Assembly: GCA_965223085.1 (NCBI GenBank)
Contig: OZ244981.1
Coordinates: 2,666,001-2,730,000, forward strand
Direction: 5' to 3'
Source: CBDCVO01 sp965223085
GTDB lineage: Bacteria > Pseudomonadota > Gammaproteobacteria > Ga0077536
Length of the DNA: 64,000 bases
The notes under the pieces are model-generated. The model ran no database searches, was not told where the DNA came from, and worked only from the letters and a program-made list of their open reading frames with translations. Position 1 is the first letter of the stretch; each line of letters begins with the position of its first letter. Positions 53,723-61,454 of the stretch are shown here, in pieces. A program made the translations under genes and the position numbers.

Positions 53723-55087
53723 ATGGCAGGCGAGCAGGCGGCGACGCTTTTAATAACCGGCGGCACGGTCGTGGATGGCCTCGGCAACGCACCGCGGCGT
53801 GCCGATGTGCTAATCGCCGGCGCCCGCATCGCAGCCGTCGATGCGGGCGCCGCGGAGCGGGTGCGCAACGAGCAGGTGCGTCGCGTCGATGCGACGGGTA
53901 TGACGGTGATGCCGGGTTTGATCGATGCCCATTGCCACATTAGCTTCGATGAACCGAACTCTAACGACGAGTTGTTTTTTCACCGCCGCGAGGGTTTGGC
54001 CGCCATCATCGCGGCCGACAACGTCACCAAGCTGCTTGCGGCCGGGGTTACCGGTTTTTTAGACGCAGACTCATTATATGAAATAGGCATCGATCTACGC
54101 GATGCAATCGAGGCCGGCATCGTTCGCGGACCACGCATGAGCACGGGAGGCAATGCCTTGTTGACGTCGGTGGGGGGCACTGCCGGTCGCCTTATTCCCG
54201 ATCAGGGTCGTTGCGGCTACGCAAAAGTCGTCAATAGCCACGAGGAAATAGTCCAAGAAGTTCGGCGCCAAATAAAGATCGGGGTGGACTGGATCAAGGT
54301 CCACGTCACCGGACTCACGCCGCGACAAAACGTCAAGGGTGAGGTCCAAGTTTGGAATCTCGATGAACTGCGTTTGGTATGTGACACGGCGCACGAGTTG
54401 GGTGTGCCTGTGGTCGGTCACTGCCGCGGTGCGTCGAGCACCCGTGATACTGCGCGCGCCGGTTTTGACATGATTTTGCACGCAACCTATATGGACGAAG
54501 AAGCGCTGGAAGCGGTCATTGAGCAGCAGGTACCGATCGTGCCGACGTTCACGTTTCAGGCCAATCTGGCGGATTACGGTGCTGCAGTGGGTGCGTCGGC
54601 TGAAATTCGATCCCTGTTTCAAAAAGAGATCGCGGAAAGTGCCGCGATGTTGCGGCGCGCTTATGACGCCGGTGTGCCGCTGTTGTGCGGCACCGAAAGC
54701 GGGTTTTCCTTGACACCCTATGGTGATTGGCACTACCGCGAACTCGAAGTGTTCGTGCGCGATCTCGGTTTAACGCCGTTGCAAGCGATAGCAGCGGCTA
54801 CTAGCGCCAACGGCGTTTCACTCGGTCTCGAGGGCGAAGTTGGTGCCGTGGCGCCCGGGTATTTGGCCGATTTAATCGTCGTCGATGGAGATGTTGCTAG
54901 CGACGTTGCTTTGTTAGGCGAGCGTGAACGTATTCGCAACGTTATCTTAGATGGTGTCGAGGTCGAGGTGCCGCCACGCGGCGAACGCGGCGATCCACCG
55001 GGATGGCGGGCGCCGCACTACGGTTCGCGCATTCTACGTCGCGACGCGCTCAGCGAATTGGGCGGTGGGTTTGAACCGCAGGCTTGA
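53723..55087 (+). CDS. Metal-dependent amidohydrolase (imidazolonepropionase-like)
   Basis: 454 residues; 'GLIDAHCHISFDEP' (His-x-His metal site), 'KVHVTGLTPRQN' with Lys, 'GVPVVGHCRGASSTRDTARA' and 'LHATYMDEEAL' giving two further His, and 'LCGTESGFSLTPYGD' at the Asp/Glu position. The C-terminal composite domain 'GLEGEVGAVAPGYLADLIVVDGD' (part) is typical. Likely hydrolyses a C-N or C-O bond of a ring product. First gene of the amidohydrolase-amidohydrolase-NTF2-Rieske operon. Confidence 0.9.
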   Translation: MAGEQAATLLITGGTVVDGLGNAPRRADVLIAGARIAAVDAGAAERVRNEQVRRVDATGMTVMPGLIDAHCHISFDEPNSNDELFFHRREGLAAIIAADNVTKLLAAGVTGFLDADSLYEIGIDLRDAIEAGIVRGPRMSTGGNALLTSVGGTAGRLIPDQGRCGYAKVVNSHEEIVQEVRRQIKIGVDWIKVHVTGLTPRQNVKGEVQVWNLDELRLVCDTAHELGVPVVGHCRGASSTRDTARAGFDMILHATYMDEEALEAVIEQQVPIVPTFTFQANLADYGAAVGASAEIRSLFQKEIAESAAMLRRAYDAGVPLLCGTESGFSLTPYGDWHYRELEVFVRDLGLTPLQAIAAATSANGVSLGLEGEVGAVAPGYLADLIVVDGDVASDVALLGERERIRNVILDGVEVEVPPRGERGDPPGWRAPHYGSRILRRDALSELGGGFEPQA

Positions 55088-55094
55088 TGACGCG

Positions 55095-56090
55095 GTGGCA
55101 ATCAGCGACGCTGAATCCATTGATGTGCACGCCCACGTGGTGCTCGAACAAACGTTCGGTATGGCGGGTCGTTATGGTCCCGAGCTCGGACCCGGAGAAC
55201 GGGCGAGGTTTCGTGTCGGTGACTACGAACTGCACGGCGTGCCGTATCGCGGCAGTGCCTTTATGGACGTCGATGTGCGCCTCGCCGCGCTGGATCGTTG
55301 CGGCATTGATTTTCAGGTCCTATCGCCGAACCCGCTGACCTATTTTCATTTCATCGATGGAGCTAGCGCGGGAGAATTCTGTCGCCGACACAACGATATT
55401 TTAGCGACGCTCATCGCGCCTCATCGGGATCGTCTCGGTGCCTTCGCGGCCGTACCAATGCAAAATATCGAGGCGGCGATTGTAGAAGCACAGCGTGCTT
55501 GCGCGGAGCTCGGCATGTTGGGCGTATATATTGGCACCGATTTCGGCCGACCTTTGAACGATGGCGCACTCGATCCATTTTACGCGGCTTTGATCGAGCT
55601 CGACGCGCCGCTTTTTATTCACCCCGCCCCGGCCGGCATCGATGGCCCCAAAGGCGACGCTAATTTGGCCCAATTCGACCTGGATATTATTATTGGCTTT
55701 GCTGCGCAGGAAACAATTGCCGTGGCAAGCTTGATCTATGGTGGTGTGCTCGAGCGCCATCCACAACTCGATGTTTGCATTAGTCACGGCGGTGGGGCAA
55801 CGGCTTTTCTCTGCGGTCGCTTAGCGAGCGCGGCGCGTAAGCGCCCGTGGGCCAGCGACAGCTTACGCCAAGACGGCGCTTTCGAAGCGTTGTTGCACCG
55901 CTTGTGGTTTGATGTTCATGTGCATGCAGATGATTCGCTGGCTTTATTGAAACAACATACCGATCCGCGGCGCTTAGTTTTTGGTACTAACTTTGCCGGA
56001 TGGGATCAGCAACCGGGGGTGCTGCGCGCGGACGCGCGTCCTTATGCGGACAATGCGCGGAGGTTGTTACGCGCAGCCGCGCGCTCCTGA
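55095..56090 (+). CDS. Amidohydrolase 2-family protein (ACMSD-like)
   Basis: About 331 residues from GTG 55095, 7 bases after the previous stop. No ATG is available; an upstream reading inside the previous gene is unlikely. The N-terminal 'IDVHAHVV' metal site, 'AFAAVPMQNIEAAI', 'PLFIHPAPAG', 'CISHGGGATAF' and 'RLVFGTNFAGWD' follow the ACMSD/gamma-resorcylate-decarboxylase family. Candidate for decarboxylation or hydrolysis of a ring-derived acid. Confidence 0.85.
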   Translation: MAISDAESIDVHAHVVLEQTFGMAGRYGPELGPGERARFRVGDYELHGVPYRGSAFMDVDVRLAALDRCGIDFQVLSPNPLTYFHFIDGASAGEFCRRHNDILATLIAPHRDRLGAFAAVPMQNIEAAIVEAQRACAELGMLGVYIGTDFGRPLNDGALDPFYAALIELDAPLFIHPAPAGIDGPKGDANLAQFDLDIIIGFAAQETIAVASLIYGGVLERHPQLDVCISHGGGATAFLCGRLASAARKRPWASDSLRQDGAFEALLHRLWFDVHVHADDSLALLKQHTDPRRLVFGTNFAGWDQQPGVLRADARPYADNARRLLRAAARS

Positions 56091-56113
56091 GTCCGAGCTT
56101 TAGGAGGATTTTG

Positions 56114-56683
56114 ATGTCAGAACTCGAGGAGCTCAAGGACCGCATCGATCGGATCGAGTCTCGCAATGCTATCGCGGAACTCGTCACGGCATATGCGATT
56201 GCTTGTGACGAGCATGATATGCCACGCCTGGTTGACTTGTTTACCGGCGATGCTCGTTTTGATTCGCCGAGCGGTGTGATGGTGGCGCAGGGGCGCGATG
56301 CCATCGAAGCGATGTTCATCGAGTTGTTCAAAGTACGGGGGCCCGCGTTTCACTGGACGCATGATTTGACCGTGACAATCGACGATCGCGATGCCGATCG
56401 CGCGACCGGGCTGGTCTTGAGCCACGCGGAGACGTGCCCAGATAAAACCGTAAGCCTCGCGGCGATGCGCTATCACGACGACTATCAACGCGACGCCGGG
56501 CGCTGGCGGTTCAAGAAACGCGTGATCAATTTTCTCTACTACGTACCCGTGACCGAGTTCCCCGCTGCTTTAAACGATCGCAAGCGTCTAAGCATTCGCG
56601 GGGAGCGCAGGCCGGCGGATTATCCGGAAACGCTGGCAGCATGGCAGGCGTTTCACAAACGACATGTCGAACCAGGCGGGTAA
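56114..56683 (+). CDS. SnoaL/NTF2-like protein D
   Basis: 189 residues from ATG 56114, with AGGAGG ten bases upstream; an earlier in-frame ATG (56000) lies inside the previous gene. N-terminal helix 'SELEELKDRIDRIESRNAIA', then 'YAIACDEHDMPRLVDLFTGD' and 'VKxRYHDDYQRDAGRWRFKKR'-like end, typical for ring-hydroxylating-dioxygenase-associated NTF2 proteins. Placed between hydrolases and a Rieske alpha subunit. Confidence 0.88.
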   Translation: MSELEELKDRIDRIESRNAIAELVTAYAIACDEHDMPRLVDLFTGDARFDSPSGVMVAQGRDAIEAMFIELFKVRGPAFHWTHDLTVTIDDRDADRATGLVLSHAETCPDKTVSLAAMRYHDDYQRDAGRWRFKKRVINFLYYVPVTEFPAALNDRKRLSIRGERRPADYPETLAAWQAFHKRHVEPGG

Positions 56684-56717
56684 TCCCGCGTGCAAATATT
56701 ATTTGTGAGTTAATGCT

Positions 56718-57872
56718 ATGAGTCGCAAAGACGAAATGCTCGCCTTAAATCGGCGTGCGCTAAACCATTTTAAAAACGGCACCACCGATCTGGCTGATAG
56801 CACGATGGCGATGCCGGTCGAAGCTTACATCGACCCACAACGTTATCGGCGGGAAGTCGATCGGGTTTTCAAACATTTGCCGCTGGCGCTTGCGCTCAGT
56901 ATCGAAATCCCCGAAGCGGGTGATTACCGCGCCATGCAAGTATTGGACGTGCCTGTGATTCTGGTGCGTGGCCGCGACGGCGTTGCGCGTGCGTTTATCA
57001 ACGCGTGTCGCCACCGCGGCGCCCAAGTCTGCAAACCCGGTAGCGGCAAAACCCGCCTATTCATGTGTCCTTATCATGCTTGGGCCTACGACGACCAGGG
57101 CAAGCTCGTCAACCGTTATGCGGCTGAAACCTTTGGTGAGGTCGATCACGAACAATTAGGACTGACCGAACTCGCTTGCGCGGAACGTGCGGGTCTTGTC
57201 TACGCGGCGTTGACGCCTGGCGAGCAGCTTGACATCGACTCGTGGCTCGGTGATTTCGCCGACGAACTTGCAACGCTTAAGCTCGATAGCTGGACAATAT
57301 TCGAGGCCCGCGAGCTCGACGGTCCGGGTTGGAAAGTAGCCCTGGACGGTTATCTAGAAGCCTACCACCACAATTCCTTGCACGGTAAAACGGTTGGCAA
57401 ATATACCGTGGGCAATTTGCTCGTGCTCGATACTTGGGGCCCTCATCAGCGCCTGACGTTCGGCCGCAAATCGCTCAGTGAGTTGGTCGACGTGCCGGAG
57501 GTTGAATGGGATGTCGATAAACATATTCGCTTAATCCACAATTGTTTTCCGAGTCTGTCAATCTCAGGGATCCTCGGTGATCATTGCCTCGTCAGCCAGG
57601 TTTTTCCGGGGCCAACGCCGACTACGACCACGACCCGACAAATCGTGTTAGTCGCAGAACCGCCGCAAACGGATGCGGCGCGTAAGGCTTCCGAGACCTT
57701 CAGTGCATTGGTGTTGCAGGCGGTTCGCGACGAGGATTACGCGACCGGCTTGACGATTCAAAACGGATTGACATCCGGGGCTAATAAAGAATTTATATTT
57801 GGACGTAACGAGCCGGCGGTACAGAATTACCACAAGACGATCGCGCGTGTTATGCAGCAGGCGCCGCGCTAA
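56718..57872 (+). CDS. Rieske non-haem iron oxygenase, alpha subunit (2)
   Basis: 384 residues. Rieske ligands Cys97, His99, Cys117, His120 ('CRHRGAQVC', 'CPYHAW'); iron site His217 and His222 in 'YLEAYHHNSLHGKT'. A shorter homologue than oxygenase 1 and only distantly similar, so a separate specificity. Last intact gene of the operon; downstream hydroxylase and reductase genes are degraded, so its electron donor must come from elsewhere. Confidence 0.93.
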   Translation: MSRKDEMLALNRRALNHFKNGTTDLADSTMAMPVEAYIDPQRYRREVDRVFKHLPLALALSIEIPEAGDYRAMQVLDVPVILVRGRDGVARAFINACRHRGAQVCKPGSGKTRLFMCPYHAWAYDDQGKLVNRYAAETFGEVDHEQLGLTELACAERAGLVYAALTPGEQLDIDSWLGDFADELATLKLDSWTIFEARELDGPGWKVALDGYLEAYHHNSLHGKTVGKYTVGNLLVLDTWGPHQRLTFGRKSLSELVDVPEVEWDVDKHIRLIHNCFPSLSISGILGDHCLVSQVFPGPTPTTTTTRQIVLVAEPPQTDAARKASETFSALVLQAVRDEDYATGLTIQNGLTSGANKEFIFGRNEPAVQNYHKTIARVMQQAPR

Positions 57873-57922
57873 CCCTTAGTGCGACCGCCTGGAATTAGGA
57901 CTGCGGAGCGGAGGGGTTAGCG

Positions 57923-58271
57923 ATGTGGAAATATTTTCGGTTTGCTTGCTTTCATTGGATTTGGTTTGCCGTTTCATTTACCGGGCTGATCTCGGTGGCG
58001 TATGGATGTGGTTGGGTGTGGCCTATGTCTTTATCATCGGTGTGGGTGGTGAGTTGTTGACGCGCAATTCGTCGATCGAATGAACCCCCAATACCAGTAC
58101 CCCATAATTCACGATCTTATTCTTTACTCGGTTGCAATCGGATTGGCATTCGGACTCATAATCCTTACCTGGAGTGCCGGTGACCGAGACTTGTTTGGGA
58201 TCGGTGAATACTTGAGCGATCTTATCGCGAGTTTTGGTGGAACCTACGACGTTTTTGCAGCTCGCGCTTAA
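57923..58271 (+). pseudogene. AlkB/XylM-like membrane hydroxylase remnant
   Basis: A good start (GGAGGGG before ATG 57923) opens 'MWKYFRFACFHWIWFAVSF', then the frame shifts near 57995 ('VWMWLGVAYVFIIGVGGELL') and again near 58078 ('PQYQYPIIHDLILYSVAIGL'). Put together, these resemble the first membrane helices of an alkane/xylene monooxygenase, whose N-terminal region carries the QYP..HD motif. All His-box regions are gone, so the enzyme is dead. Confidence 0.65.
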
Positions 58272-58272
58272 G

Positions 58273-58282
58273 CCCGACAGAC
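58273..58282. repeat. Inverted copy of the short repeat
   Basis: cccgacagac is the reverse complement of gtctgtcggg, matching nine of ten bases of the words at 33796 and 37935. It directly follows the hydroxylase remnant. Confidence 0.25.
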
Positions 58283-58289
58283 TGGACGT

Positions 58290-59411
58290 TTGCTAAGCAC
58301 ACGGGGGTCGTTGCTGGTGCGAGCGAGTCGTGCGGGTCTGTTTGATTTGTTTGAGTTCTTAACAAAAAAGTCTCGCCGCGCGACAGTTCAGCACGGCGTG
58401 ACGATCGAGGTCGCCCCGGGACAGAAACTGCTCGAAGCTGCGCTTGAAGCCGGTTTGCAGTGGCCGCACGATTGTCGCGTGGGTAGTTGCGGTACGTGTC
58501 GCTGCTATCTTAAGGCTGAGGCGATCAAACCGATCGGTGATTTCTTTTATACACCCGCGCCGGATGACATTGAGGCGGGGGTCATTCTCGCTTGTCAAAC
58601 TTAGCTCAAGAGCGATGTAACGGTCCACATCGAATTGCAGCAAACTGGTGCCACCGCCGGAGCAGTCGAGCGTCACTGCGGCCGTATCGTTCGTTGCAGC
58701 GCGTTGACGCGCGATATTCAAGAAATCGTGCTCGCGGTGAACGGTAGCTGTTGTCAGCGCGCAAAGGCGGGTCAGTATGCTGACTTGAGCGTCGCTGGGA
58801 TCGCGCCGCCGCGCAGTTACTCCTTCGCGCGCCCGCCGCAACTGGAAATAACAGGGGAAGTGCGATTTTTCATCCGCCATGTACCGGGCGGTTGCTTTAC
58901 CGACGGGTTGTTTGCCGAAGATCGCTGCGGTGCCGAGGTAGAGGTGGCCGGTCCGTTTGGTAATTTCTATCGGCGCGAAAGCAACGGCGCGATGATCTGC
59001 GTTGCTGGCGGTAGTGGCTTAGCACCCATAAAGGCCTTACTGGAAGAAAGTGTAGAGCAGGGCGTCGCGTGTGATCTGGTTGTCTATTTCGGTGCGCGGA
59101 CACAGCAAAATCTCTATTGTCTTGCGGAGCTGCGGGACCTGTGCCAACGATGGCGTGGCGCTTTTCAACTGAACTTAGTGTTATCCGAAGAGCCGTGCGG
59201 CAGCGATTGGACCGGGCCGCGTGGCCTCGTAACAGATGCGCTGGAGATGCCTGCGGTGCATGGTACGCTGCAAGAGCCACCGTAAGGCTATCTCTGCGGT
59301 CCACCGGCGATGGTCGACGCAGCGGTGGCGGAGCTCCCGGCGCGCGGGTTTGATCGCGAGAGAATTTTTTGCGACAAATTTGAGCGCGCCAGCACCCGAG
59401 CAAGAACGTAG
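58290..59411 (+). pseudogene. XylA-like ferredoxin-NAD(P)H reductase with two in-frame stops
   Basis: One frame runs through an N-terminal plant-type [2Fe-2S] domain (cysteines in 'CRVGSCGTC' and the last in 'ILACQ'), a TAG at 58602-58604, a FAD domain ('RSYSFARPP', 'GPFGNFY'), the NAD domain ('ICVAGGSGLAPIKALLEE', 'YFGARTQQNLY'), a TAA at 59283-59285, and the typical end 'YLCGPPAMVDAAVAEL' then 'FCDKFE'. Without the two stops it would be a normal-length monooxygenase/dioxygenase reductase. Both changes look like point mutations. Partner of the broken hydroxylase upstream. Confidence 0.88.
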
Positions 59412-59471
59412 CGAATCATCATGACGGCACAACGCGCACCCAAGCAGTTTTCAACCGCGGCACACTGGGGT

Positions 59472-59474
59472 AAC
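59472..59474 (+). repeat. IS3 target-site duplication, left
   Basis: aac, repeated at 60748-60750; three bases is usual for IS3. It is codon 18 (Asn) of the BisC-like gene. Confidence 0.8.
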
Positions 59475-59561
59475 AGAAGTGGACCCTGCCGGCTGGACAG
59501 GAAAGCAGGTTTACTAAGTGAAATCTTCTGAGATAATTCTTGTTGAGAGAAGGAGCAGAAG

Positions 59562-59852
59562 ATGACGAAGAGGAAACGACGGAATTATTTGGCGGCATTC
59601 AAAGCGAAGGTGGCGATGGCGGCGATCGGAGGTGATCGGACCCTGGCAGAGCGGTCGGAGCAGTTCGAGGTACACGCGAATCAGATCCAAGACTGGAAGA
59701 AGAAACTGACAGAGAATGCTGAGCAGGTTTTCGGTGCTGGTGCGGTAGCCGCTGCGCAGACTGAGCAAGAGGCCGAGAAGTTGCACGCGAAGATAGGGCA
59801 GGTGACGATGGAGAACGACTTTCTGTCAAAGTTTCTCGGGCGCGACCTGTGA
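59562..59852 (+). CDS. IS3-family transposase OrfA
   Basis: 96 residues: helix-turn-helix ('YLAAFKAKVAMAAIGGDRTL', 'FEVHANQIQDWKKKL') and a C-terminal leucine-zipper helix ('EKLHAKIGQVTMENDFLSKF'). The stop overlaps OrfB start (GTGA), consistent with -1 frameshifting to OrfAB. Confidence 0.93.
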   Translation: MTKRKRRNYLAAFKAKVAMAAIGGDRTLAERSEQFEVHANQIQDWKKKLTENAEQVFGAGAVAAAQTEQEAEKLHAKIGQVTMENDFLSKFLGRDL

Positions 59853-60694
59853 GCGAGCGCCGGGCAGCGATACAAAGTGCTCACGAGTTATCGAAGGTTT
59901 GGCGTTGTGAGTTGCTGGATGTGGCGCGTTCGACGTCGTACTACCAGGGCAAGGGTGTCTCAAAGGAAGACCTCGAATTGATGCGGCTAATCGATGAGAT
60001 CCACCTGGAGTTGCCGTTTTATGGTTCGCGGCGGATTGTAGATGAGCTGATGGGTCGTGGTCATCGGGTCAATCGCAAACGGGTGCAACGTTTGATGCGT
60101 CAGATGGGCTTGTGCGCGCTGTATTCGAAGCACAAGACGAGCAAGCCTGGGAAGGGTCACAAGGTCTATCCGTACTTGCTCAGGGGTCTGTCGATAACGC
60201 GACCGAATCATGTCTGGGCCGCGGATATCTGTTATATCCCGATGGCGAAAGGTTTCATGTATTTGGTTGCCATCATGGACTGGCACTCGCGCCGGGTGTT
60301 GTCCTGGCGGCTGTCCAATACGCTGGACAGTCGCTTTTGTGTCGAGGCGCTCGAGGAGGCGCTGGCACGCTTTGGTCGACCTGAGATATTCAATACCGAC
60401 CAGGGCGCGCAGTTCACCTCTGAGGCCTTCACCGGCGTCCTAAAGGCACAGGAGGTGGCGATAAGCATGGATGGTCGCGGCCGATGGCTGGACAACGTGT
60501 TTATCGAGCGGCTGTGGCGCAGCGTAAAATACGAGGATATCTATTTGCGGGCCTATGAGACGCCGGCAGCGCTTCGAGCCGGCCTCACGCGATACTTTGC
60601 ATTTTATAATTCCCGGCGTCGTCACACGGCATTGGGCCGACGCACCCCGGATGCGGTGTATTTCGGTCAGGCCGCCGACAACTTGGTGGCCTGA
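59849..60694 (+). CDS. IS3-family transposase OrfB (DDE integrase core)
   Basis: 281 residues. HTH_21-type region ('LPFYGSRRIVDELMGRGHRV'), then DDE: Asp in 'VWAADICYI', Asp in 'FNTDQGAQFTS', Glu in 'FIERLWRSVKYEDIY', and the 'YNSRRRHTALGRRTPDAVYF' end. Intact. Not the same subgroup as the IS407-like remnants at 4.5 and 26.3 kb. Confidence 0.95.
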   Translation: MSERRAAIQSAHELSKVWRCELLDVARSTSYYQGKGVSKEDLELMRLIDEIHLELPFYGSRRIVDELMGRGHRVNRKRVQRLMRQMGLCALYSKHKTSKPGKGHKVYPYLLRGLSITRPNHVWAADICYIPMAKGFMYLVAIMDWHSRRVLSWRLSNTLDSRFCVEALEEALARFGRPEIFNTDQGAQFTSEAFTGVLKAQEVAISMDGRGRWLDNVFIERLWRSVKYEDIYLRAYETPAALRAGLTRYFAFYNSRRRHTALGRRTPDAVYFGQAADNLVA

Positions 60695-60747
60695 CCACGG
60701 GCGAGGATTTCACTTAAGCGGCTGCCCAAATTTTGGGGTCCACTTCT

Positions 60748-60750
60748 AAC
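60748..60750 (+). repeat. IS3 target-site duplication, right
   Basis: aac, equals 59472-59474. Confidence 0.8.
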
Positions 60751-61454
60751 TATCTCGTCGAAGTGGCGGGAAAAGAAGTAGTCGCGGTTCACGACTAGAA
60801 GGACGATCCGCACCCCTCACCGATCGGGCAGTCGCTGTTAGCCAGCGTGGATCCGAATTGCCGGATCGACCAGCCGATGGTGCGCCGAGGTTATTTGCGC
60901 GAACGTTTCAGCAGTGCCGCTACGCAACGCGGCCGCGCGCTACTCCTTGCACTTGATTTCGGGACAAGCACATTCGCGTTTGCACCGCCAGCTCGATCGC
61001 GCGGCACTTTCTCGGGCCGCAAAAATCCGTGATCGAGAGGCTGTGACGACGCACCCCGCTACCGCCGCGGCCCGCGATATCATCGAGGGGACTATCGTGC
61101 GTCTATTTAACGCCCGGGGTGCTTGTCTTGCCGGCGTGCGTTTTTCGGAGCAGATGCGAACAGATGTTGTTCAGCTTGCGACCGGCGCTTGGTACGATCC
61201 GATCGATACAAATGATGGCTTAGGCTTGTGTGTGCACGTCAAGCCTAATCTCTTGACTCGTGACGTCGGCACATCGCAGCTTGGACAAGGTCCAACAGCG
61301 CATAGTTGTTGGTGGAAGTAGAACCTTATAGCGGCCCGGAAATTGAAATGCGCGCATTCCAACCGCCCGAAATCATTCGTAATTGACCAACTGTGCCCTT
61401 AAATATCAGCACGGACGGTAAAATGATAGCAGCGAGCCCATACAGCGTGATGCA

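Larger units (their letters stand above)
59475..60747 (+). mobile_element. Intact IS3-family element
   Basis: 1273 bp. The termini are inverted (agaagtggaccc at the left; the same word on the other strand at the right). Flanked by the direct repeat aac. Carries OrfA and OrfB in the overlapping arrangement needed for programmed frameshifting. Confidence 0.93.
59421..61321 (+). pseudogene. BisC/TorZ-like molybdoenzyme, IS3-split and deleted
   Basis: ATG 59421 begins 'TAQRAPKQFSTAAHWGN', where the IS3 element interrupts codon 18. The frame resumes at 60748 with 'YLVEVAGKEVVAVHD', a TAG (60799-60801), then 'KDDPHPSPIGQSLLASVDPN' and 'MVRRGYL'. After about 60920 the frame jumps to the C-terminal domain ('RYSLHLISGQAHSRLHRQLD', 'VVQLATGAWYDP', 'PNLLTRDVGTSQLGQGP'). 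Hundreds of central codons are missing. This is the biotin/DMSO-sulfoxide reductase family pattern. Confidence 0.88.

Noticed and set aside
58602..58604. TAG in the reductase as a recoded (pyrrolysine or readthrough) codon
   Set aside because: A second in-frame stop (TAA) lies further on and the partner hydroxylase is clearly broken, so ordinary decay explains it.
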